Source: JAAYZM01 sp964510785 (GTDB lineage: Bacteria > Actinomycetota > Actinomycetes > Actinomycetales > Cellulomonadaceae). From it: DNA of 27,289 bases. The notes under the pieces are model-generated. The model worked only from the letters and a program-made list of their open reading frames with translations, was not told where the DNA came from and did no database searches. Below, piece by piece: positions 22,092 through 27,289 of the stretch (position 1 is its first letter; each line of letters opens with the position of its first letter). The stretch lies in assembly GCA_964510785.1 (NCBI GenBank), contig CAZECM010000042.1:1-27289 (forward strand). The letters run 5' to 3'. The translations under genes and the position numbers were made by a program.

Positions 22092-23803
22092 GCCTGCCGA
22101 GCACCTCCCTCGACCGCATCGACTGGCCGGCACTGCGGGCGACGCTGCGCCGTCGCACCATGCCGCGGCGCACCGACTACGCCGACCTGCCGCGCTCGTG
22201 GCGCGCCGACCTGCTGGCCGGCCTCGCCGTCATGGTCGTCGCCCTGCCCCTCGCCCTGGGCTTCGGCGTCACGTCCGGCGTGGGTGCCGCCGCGGGCATC
22301 GCGACCGCCGTCGTCGCGGGGATCGTGGCCGCGCTCCTCGGTGGCTCGCACCTGCAGGTCTCCGGCCCCACGGGCGCCATGACCGTCGTCCTCGTGCCGA
22401 TCGTCGCGCGCTACGGGCCCGAGTCCGTGCCCGTCGTGGCGATCATGGCGGGCGGGCTCGTCGTGATCGCCGCCCTGCTCGGCATCGGGCGACTCGTGGA
22501 GTTCATCCCGTGGCCCGTCATCGAAGGGTTCACGGCCGGCATCGGCGTCATCATCGCCGTGCAGCAGATCCCCCTCGCCCTCGACATCTCCCAGGACCCG
22601 GGTCGCCCTGGCGGCGAGAACGCGGCCCTCGTCGCGCTGCGCTCCCTCGCGTACGCGGACTGGCTCGCCGCGCTGCCGGCGCTCGCCGTCGTCGCGGGGG
22701 TCGGGCTCCTCATGGTGTACCTGCCACGGTGGCGCCGGCGCCTGCCCGCCGCGATCATCGCCGTCGTCGTCGCGACCGTCGTGGCCGAGGTCGCCCGGCT
22801 CGACATCGACCGCATCGGCGCCATCCCCGCCGCCCTGCCCACCCCGCGCGTCCCCGTCCTCACCCCGGAGGCGACGAGCACCCTGTTCTCCGCCGCCCTC
22901 GCCGTCGCCGCGCTCGCGGCCCTCGAGTCGCTGCTGTCCGCGCGCGTCGCCGACGGCATGGCGGACGACATCGAACGCACGAAGCCCAACCGGGAGCTGT
23001 TCGGCCAGGGCATGGCCAACATCGCCTCCGGAATCTTCGGCGGTCTGCCCGCGACTGGCGCCATCGCACGCACCGCCGTCAACGTGCGGGCCGGTGCCCG
23101 CACCCGCGTCGCGGCCGCGTCGCACGCCGTGTTCCTCGCGGGCGTAGTCGTCCTCGCTGCCCCGCTCGTGGCACGCATCCCGCTCGCCGCCCTCGCCGGC
23201 GTGCTCATCGTGACGGCCGTGCGGATGGTCGACCGCTTCGCCGCGCGCGCGATCTGGCGCTCGGGACGGGCCGGGGCGCTCGTGTTCACGTTGACCTTCG
23301 CGACGACGATCGTGTTCGACCTCGTCGTCGCCGTCGAGGCGGGGGTCGCCGTCGCGGCCGTCCTCGCGCTGCGGTCCGTGGCACGGCAGGCACGGCTGCA
23401 CCGTGAGGAGGTGCCCGTCGAGATCGGCTCGGAGACCGAGCACCGGCTCCTCGCCGAGCACATCGCCGTCTACCGCATCGACGGCGCGCTCTTCTTCGGG
23501 GACACGCACCGCTTCCTCGAGGAGCTCACCCAGGTCGCGGACGTGCGCGTCGTCATCCTGCGGCTCGCGAACATCAAGCTGCTCGACGCGAGCGGGGCCA
23601 ACATGCTCGCCGAGGTCGTGGCGACGCTGCAGCGCAAGGGGATCGTCGTCCTCCTCAAGGGCTTGTCGCCGCAGCACCTGCGCGTCGCGGAGGCCGTCGG
23701 GGTGCTCGCGGAGCTCCAGCACTCGGCCCACGTGTTCACCGATCTCGACGCGGCCGTCGAGCACGCGCGTTCCCATGTCCACCGGGCCCTCAACGAGGCA
23801 TAG
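22088..23803 (+). CDS. SulP family anion transporter with STAS domain
   Basis: A 571-residue SLC26/SulP membrane transporter, usual length. The N-terminal RADLLAGLAVMVVALPLALGF-type segment and HLQVSGPTGAMTVVLVP match the family signature in the first transmembrane helices, and a GMANIASGIFGGLPATGAIART block follows. About 12 hydrophobic segments reach residue 435. The C-terminal STAS domain (about 455-565) contains VRVVILRLANIKLLDASGANML with the loop that carries the conserved Ser/Asp. Members move sulfate, bicarbonate or dicarboxylates, usually with a cation; the anion here is not decidable. Its GTG start overlaps arsR by 4 nt, so a signal sensed by ArsR likely controls transporter supply. 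Confidence 0.93.
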   Translation: MSLPSTSLDRIDWPALRATLRRRTMPRRTDYADLPRSWRADLLAGLAVMVVALPLALGFGVTSGVGAAAGIATAVVAGIVAALLGGSHLQVSGPTGAMTVVLVPIVARYGPESVPVVAIMAGGLVVIAALLGIGRLVEFIPWPVIEGFTAGIGVIIAVQQIPLALDISQDPGRPGGENAALVALRSLAYADWLAALPALAVVAGVGLLMVYLPRWRRRLPAAIIAVVVATVVAEVARLDIDRIGAIPAALPTPRVPVLTPEATSTLFSAALAVAALAALESLLSARVADGMADDIERTKPNRELFGQGMANIASGIFGGLPATGAIARTAVNVRAGARTRVAAASHAVFLAGVVVLAAPLVARIPLAALAGVLIVTAVRMVDRFAARAIWRSGRAGALVFTLTFATTIVFDLVVAVEAGVAVAAVLALRSVARQARLHREEVPVEIGSETEHRLLAEHIAVYRIDGALFFGDTHRFLEELTQVADVRVVILRLANIKLLDASGANMLAEVVATLQRKGIVVLLKGLSPQHLRVAEAVGVLAELQHSAHVFTDLDAAVEHARSHVHRALNEA

Positions 23804-23810
23804 TGAGGCC

Positions 23811-24341
23811 ATGGACCTGCACCGACCCGTCGCCCCCGAGCCCTACGCGCTGCTGCCCGCCGTCCCGTCCTTCTCGCTCGCGAGCACCGACGTGCAGGGC
23901 GGCGAGCGCCTCGACGTGACCTTCACCGTCGACGGCGAGAACGTCTCGCCCGAGCTGCACTGGGAGGGGTTCCCGGCCGGCACGAGATCGTTCGTCGTCA
24001 GCTGCTTCGACCCGGACGCACCTACACCGGCCGGCTACTGGCACTGGACCGTCGCGAACCTCCCGGCGACGACGACGGCGCTCCCCCGCGGCGCCGGCAG
24101 CGCCGACGGCTCGCACCTGCCCGCCGCGGCGTTCCAGTCGAGGTCCGACGGCGGGGTGACGGGCTGGGAGGGCGCCGGCCCGCCCGAGGGCGATCGACCC
24201 CACCGCTACGTGTTCGCCGTCCACGCGCTCGACGTCGAGGCCCTCCCGCTCGACGGTGGCGCCTCGGCGACCGTCGTCGCGTTCAACGCGCTCTTCCACA
24301 CGATCGCGCGCGCGACACTCATCGCGACCTACTCGCGCTGA
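23811..24341 (+). CDS. YbhB/YbcL family Raf-kinase-inhibitor-like protein (PEBP)
   Basis: A 176-residue phosphatidylethanolamine-binding-protein fold. Marker segments are FTVDGENVSPELHWEGFP, the ligand-site SCFDPDAPTPAGYWHWTVANLP (DPDxP at its core) and GPPEGDRPHRYVFAVHALD. No signal peptide is seen, so it is cytosolic. The function of bacterial members is not established. It starts 7 bp after the sulP stop and 10 codons before family similarity rises (MDLHRPVAPEPYALLPA). The Shine-Dalgarno is poor (GAGG only 2 nt away), so it may depend on translation of sulP. It is the third gene of the ArsR-led cluster. Confidence 0.9.
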   Translation: MDLHRPVAPEPYALLPAVPSFSLASTDVQGGERLDVTFTVDGENVSPELHWEGFPAGTRSFVVSCFDPDAPTPAGYWHWTVANLPATTTALPRGAGSADGSHLPAAAFQSRSDGGVTGWEGAGPPEGDRPHRYVFAVHALDVEALPLDGGASATVVAFNALFHTIARATLIATYSR

Positions 24342-24353
24342 GAGAGGCCGACG

Positions 24354-24944
24354 ATGACGGAGCACCCCGCTCCCGCACGCCCAGGGCTTCCGGCGATCGG
24401 GAGCGCACTCGACTGGCGTCCCGCCGTCGACCACCCCGAGCTGCTCGCACCGTCGACGGCCGCCGCGCTGCTCGCGTGGGTGGCGGCCGACGCGCGCGTC
24501 GCCGGCGAGGTGGCCGTCGCCGAGATCGATCCCGGGCTGGCCGACACCGCGGCGCTCACCGCGGCCTACGAGCTGGACCTCGACGTCTCGTGCAACTGCG
24601 TGCTCGTGGGCGGGCGTCGCGCCGGCGAGGAGCGCATCGCGGGCGTGGTGGTGCGCGCGACGACCCGGGCGGACGTCAACAACGCCGTGCGTCGCCTGCT
24701 CGACGTGCGCAAGGCGACGTTCCTCCCCGTCGATCGCGCGACCGAGGACTCGGGGATGGAGTACGGCGGCATCACGCCGATCGGCCTGCCCGGCGGTCAC
24801 CGCGTGCTCCTCGACGCGCGCGTCCGTGATGGCGGGCTCGCCCTCGTCGGCTCCGGCCTGCGCCGCTCCAAGGTGCTGCTCCCGGGCGAGCTGCTGGCGC
24901 GCCTGCCCGGCGTCGAGGTCGTCGAGGGGCTCGCGCTCCCCTGA
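24354..24944 (+). CDS. YbaK/EbsC-like aminoacyl-tRNA deacylase family protein
   Basis: A 196-residue protein of the YbaK/ProX editing superfamily. The substrate-pocket strand YGGITPIGLP (137-146) and the end LVGSGLRRSKVLLPGELLARLPGVEVVEGLA are characteristic. Known members hydrolyse mischarged Cys-tRNA(Pro), Ala-tRNA(Pro) or others in trans. The essential Lys of YbaK lies in a V-K-T-L-V type strand. The strand I align there is DVSCNCVLVGG (77-87), with Asn in place of Lys, so this subgroup may be inactive or chemically different. The ATG at 24354 has GAGAGG about 7 nt upstream, 12 bp after the PEBP stop. It is convergent with the SpoU gene with 6 bp between. Confidence 0.85.
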   Translation: MTEHPAPARPGLPAIGSALDWRPAVDHPELLAPSTAAALLAWVAADARVAGEVAVAEIDPGLADTAALTAAYELDLDVSCNCVLVGGRRAGEERIAGVVVRATTRADVNNAVRRLLDVRKATFLPVDRATEDSGMEYGGITPIGLPGGHRVLLDARVRDGGLALVGSGLRRSKVLLPGELLARLPGVEVVEGLALP

Positions 24945-24950
24945 TCAGCC

Positions 24951-25775
24951 TCAGGCGCGCGTGGCCCAGAAGGCGACGGCCGAGGCCGCCGCGACGTTGA
25001 GGGAGTCCACGTCGCGCGCCATCGGGATGCGGACCACGACGTCAGCGGCCTCGATCGCGTCGCGCGTGAGGCCCGCACCCTCCGTGCCGAGCAGGAGCGC
25101 GAGGCGTTCGGGCGGTGCGGCCGCGAGCTCGTCGAGCGTGACGGCACCCGGGTCGAGCGCGAGCGCAGCGACCGTGAAGCCCGCACCGCGCAGGTCGAGC
25201 AGGCCACCCGGCCACCGCGGGACCCGCGTCCACGGCACGGTGAACACCCCGCCCATCGAGACGCGGACCGCGCGACGGTAGAGCGGGTCGGCGCAGCGCG
25301 GCGAGACGAGCACCGCGTCGACCCCGAGCGCCGCGGCGTTACGGAACACCGCACCGACGTTGGTGTGGTCCGTGACGTCCTCGAGGACGGCCACCCGCCT
25401 GGCACCCTCGACCACCTCGGCCACCGTGGGCAAGGGCGGACGGTGCACGACGGCGAGCGCCCCGCGGTGCAGGTGGAACCCGGTGAGCGCCTCGAGCATC
25501 TCCGGCGCCCCCACGTACGCGGGGACGGTCCCTCCCTCGCGCTGGGCGGCGAGGATCACGTCACCGAGCCCGTCGAGCCAGCGCTCGGCGAGGAGGAACG
25601 ACTCGACCCGGTGGCCCGCCTCGACCGCCCGGCGCACCACGAGGGAGCTCTCCGCGACGTAGGTCCCCGTCTCGACGTCCTTGCGCTGGCGCAGGGCGAC
25701 GTCGGTGAGCCGGGTGTACGCCGCGAGCCGCGGGTCGTCGGGGTCGTCGACGCGGACGACATGGGGCGCTGTCAC
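24951..25775 (-). CDS. SpoU/TrmH-type RNA 2'-O-methyltransferase
   Basis: SAM-dependent ribose methyltransferase of the SPOUT class, 274 residues, acting on rRNA or tRNA. An N-terminal substrate-binding domain (YVAESSLVVRRAVEAGHRVESFLL) precedes the knotted catalytic domain. Motif 1 is DHTNVGAVFRNAAALG with catalytic Arg145, motif 2 is LLLGTEGAGL (227-236), and motif 3 is IPMARDVDSLNVAAASAV (250-267), which forms the trefoil knot and SAM site. The target nucleotide cannot be told. It starts at GTG 25775, 6 bp after the MFS stop, with GAGCGGTC upstream only weakly resembling a ribosome site, so it is probably expressed from the MFS promoter. Confidence 0.92.
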   Translation of the reverse strand: MTAPHVVRVDDPDDPRLAAYTRLTDVALRQRKDVETGTYVAESSLVVRRAVEAGHRVESFLLAERWLDGLGDVILAAQREGGTVPAYVGAPEMLEALTGFHLHRGALAVVHRPPLPTVAEVVEGARRVAVLEDVTDHTNVGAVFRNAAALGVDAVLVSPRCADPLYRRAVRVSMGGVFTVPWTRVPRWPGGLLDLRGAGFTVAALALDPGAVTLDELAAAPPERLALLLGTEGAGLTRDAIEAADVVVRIPMARDVDSLNVAAASAVAFWATRA

Positions 25776-25781
25776 GACCGC

Positions 25782-27068
25782 TCAGTCCCGCCGGGTCGCA
25801 CGTGCACCCGCAACGGACGCCACCGCGCCGAGCACGGCGATCGCGGGGACGAGCAGGAAGGCCTGGTGCGGGCCGACGGCGTCCGCCAGGGCCCCGAGCG
25901 CGAACGGTGCGACCCCCATCGCGAAGCCACCGGCGAGCGTCGCGCGCGCCTGAGCCTTGTCGACCGCGCCGCCCGCCGCGCGCAGCAGGAGCGAGATCGC
26001 GAGCGGGTACTGCGCCCCGTAGCCCAGCCCGGCGATGAAGAGGCCCGCGAGGGCGACGCCGGGCACCGTCGCGGTCCACAGCACCGCCCAGCCGACGATC
26101 GCGACGAGGAAGGACACGGCGAGCAGGTGCGCCGGGCGCACGCGCAGCGACACGGGTCCCACCACGAAGCGGATGATCGACATGCCCGCGACGAGCCCGG
26201 CCGTGGCCGCCGTCGCGATGCTGGCGGGCGCTCCCGTCTGGCCGATGATCAGCTCCGCCGACCAGAAGGTCGTGACGTTCTCGAGCCCGATCGCGGCGAG
26301 GATGGCGCCGAGGAAGCACCAGGTCGCGAGCGCCTGGGGGCGCAGCAGCGCGGGGCGGGCCGGCCAGCGGCGCGTCGTCGTCGGCACCGAGGGCCGCGCC
26401 GCCGAACCCTCGTGCGCCGTCGTCCCCACGTCTGCCGGCCCTTCGTCGGTCGGGAGCGCGCGCGAGGTCTCGCGCGACGGGAGCGTCACCCGCAGCGCGA
26501 GCATCGAGGCGATCACCGCGAGGACGGCGGTCACGGCGACCGCGGGCCGCCAACCCCAGCCGGCACCCACCGTGAGGCCGACGGCGAGCGGGCCGAGCAG
26601 GCCGATCGACGAGCCCACGCCGTTGGCCTCGGTGATGACGGCCGACGACGCCCCCCGGTGGTGGAGCGCGAGGGCGACCTGGGCGCTCGAGATCGCGATG
26701 TTCGCCCCGATCGACACGACGAACATGCCGCTGAGGGTCCAGGGCAACGTGGGGCCGAGCAGGACGACGACGATGCCCCCCGCGACGACGAAGCTGCCAC
26801 TCATGAGCGTGGCACGCCGGCCACGAGAGGTGATGAGACGAGGCGTGATCACCGCCGCGACGACCGCACCAACGGCGAGGGCCGTCCCGTGCAGACCACC
26901 CTGCGCCCGCGTGATGCCGAGATCCGCCGTGAGCAGCGGGACGCTCGGGTTGAAGCTGTAGAGGAACCAGCCCCACATGACGAACGTGCCGTAGAGGGTG
27001 AAGGTGAGCTGGTCACGGCGCAGCCGGACGGGCTCGGCGGACGGGGCGCCCGCGGGGGTGGAGGTCAC
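25782..27068 (-). CDS. Major facilitator superfamily transporter
   Basis: A 428-residue MFS permease with about 12 hydrophobic segments and a charged central loop (about 195-230, RETSRALPTDEGPADVG...). The first helix region is FTLYGTFVMWGWFLYSF. The loop 2-3 motif is degenerate (PRLITSRGRRATLM, basic residues as expected). EANGVGSSIGLLGPLAVGL forms the conserved helix 5 turn. No substrate-specific motif is recognised; the nearest general type is sugar, drug or metabolite permeases. GTG at 27068 with GACGAT 6 nt before it fits the local leaderless pattern only weakly. It heads the MFS-SpoU pair. Confidence 0.88.
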   Translation of the reverse strand: MTSTPAGAPSAEPVRLRRDQLTFTLYGTFVMWGWFLYSFNPSVPLLTADLGITRAQGGLHGTALAVGAVVAAVITPRLITSRGRRATLMSGSFVVAGGIVVVLLGPTLPWTLSGMFVVSIGANIAISSAQVALALHHRGASSAVITEANGVGSSIGLLGPLAVGLTVGAGWGWRPAVAVTAVLAVIASMLALRVTLPSRETSRALPTDEGPADVGTTAHEGSAARPSVPTTTRRWPARPALLRPQALATWCFLGAILAAIGLENVTTFWSAELIIGQTGAPASIATAATAGLVAGMSIIRFVVGPVSLRVRPAHLLAVSFLVAIVGWAVLWTATVPGVALAGLFIAGLGYGAQYPLAISLLLRAAGGAVDKAQARATLAGGFAMGVAPFALGALADAVGPHQAFLLVPAIAVLGAVASVAGARATRRD

Positions 27069-27116
27069 CCCCTTATCGTCGCAGCCTTCCGAGCGCCGTC
27101 GGGACCGCGAACGGCC

Positions 27117-27289
27117 CTACTCGACGGGTGCGGCGGCCTCCGCGAACTGGCTCTCGTACAGGCGGGCGTAGGCGCCACCCTCGGCGAGCAGCTCGTCGTG
27201 GGTCCCGCGACCGACGATGCGTCCGTGCTCCATGACGAGGATCGTGTGGGCATCGCGGATCGTCGAGAGCCGGTGCGCGATGACGAAGG
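27117..27289 (-). CDS. ABC exporter ATPase, 3' end only
   Basis: The last 57 codons of a gene that enters from the right edge. AHRLSTIRDAHTILVMEHGRIVGRGTHDELLAEGGAYARLYESQF is, in pieces, the H-loop His, the D-loop-distal beta strand and the closing helix seen at the end of MsbA/MdlB-type exporter ATPase domains. Walker A, the signature motif and any membrane domain lie outside the window. The stop is 48 bp upstream of the MFS start, same strand. Confidence 0.9.
   Translation of the reverse strand, partial: FVIAHRLSTIRDAHTILVMEHGRIVGRGTHDELLAEGGAYARLYESQFAEAAAPVE

Noticed and set aside
21971..23812. A 613-codon minus-strand open frame opposite sulP
   Set aside because: It is a His/Asp/Gly/Arg-rich shadow of sulP codons with no domain. 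sulP on the plus strand has full transporter and STAS features.

Overview
The window is a dense, very GC-rich (about 70% or more by eye) stretch of an actinobacterial chromosome. The evidence is a mycothiol ligase gene (mshC), a TrmI/RecB-like/PAC2/mshC/uppP gene set that I recall lying in the same neighbourhood in mycobacteria (Rv2118c to Rv2136c), many GTG starts, an actinobacterial-type LexA box, and the ImuA-ImuB-DnaE2 mutagenesis cassette. A Micrococcales member (Cellulomonas/Oerskovia-like) is my guess. There are no mobile elements, CRISPR arrays or phage genes. A 10-N gap flanked by a perfect 50-bp inverted repeat, with synonymous differences between the two sides, shows that this is a draft scaffold, probably a metagenome or single-cell assembly.

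Region by region. (1) 1-7570, core housekeeping: trmI (broken by the gap), an M50 site-2-type protease with a CBS-like tail, a RecB-like Fe-S nuclease, a HAD phosphatase, a PAC2 protein, mshC, uppP and an aldo/keto reductase. (2) 7567-13217, mostly small and catabolic genes: an acidic poly-Asp protein, a DUF5703 protein, a GNAT-M3 peptidase-M20 peptidase operon, and a kynurenine-formamidase-like cyclase. (3) 13230-15727: an unrecognised lipoprotein, tRNA-Leu(GAG) with its terminator, and an AI-2E family membrane protein. (4) 15743-21557: the SOS mutasome operon imuA-imuB-dnaE2 on the minus strand behind a clear LexA box. (5) 21665-24944: a plus-strand run of a cysteine-free ArsR regulator, a SulP/STAS anion transporter, a PEBP protein and a YbaK-like deacylase, headed by a -10 box and a perfect 24-bp palindrome. 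(6) 24951-27289: a SpoU rRNA/tRNA methyltransferase behind an MFS transporter, then the 3' end of an ABC exporter.

A recurring theme is extreme compactness. Convergent genes share stop codons, and divergent genes are separated by as little as 23 bp. At about ten starts a -10-like hexamer (TANNNT or close) sits 6-8 nt before an ATG/GTG with no Shine-Dalgarno, the signature of leaderless transcripts. Inside operons, genes are instead coupled by 4-8 nt overlaps. No wholly new system is evident. The points most worth a second look are the ArsR-SulP-PEBP-YbaK cluster with its palindromic operator, the overlapping leaderless divergent promoters, the divergent ImuA and DnaE2 variants, and the assembly chimera in trmI.
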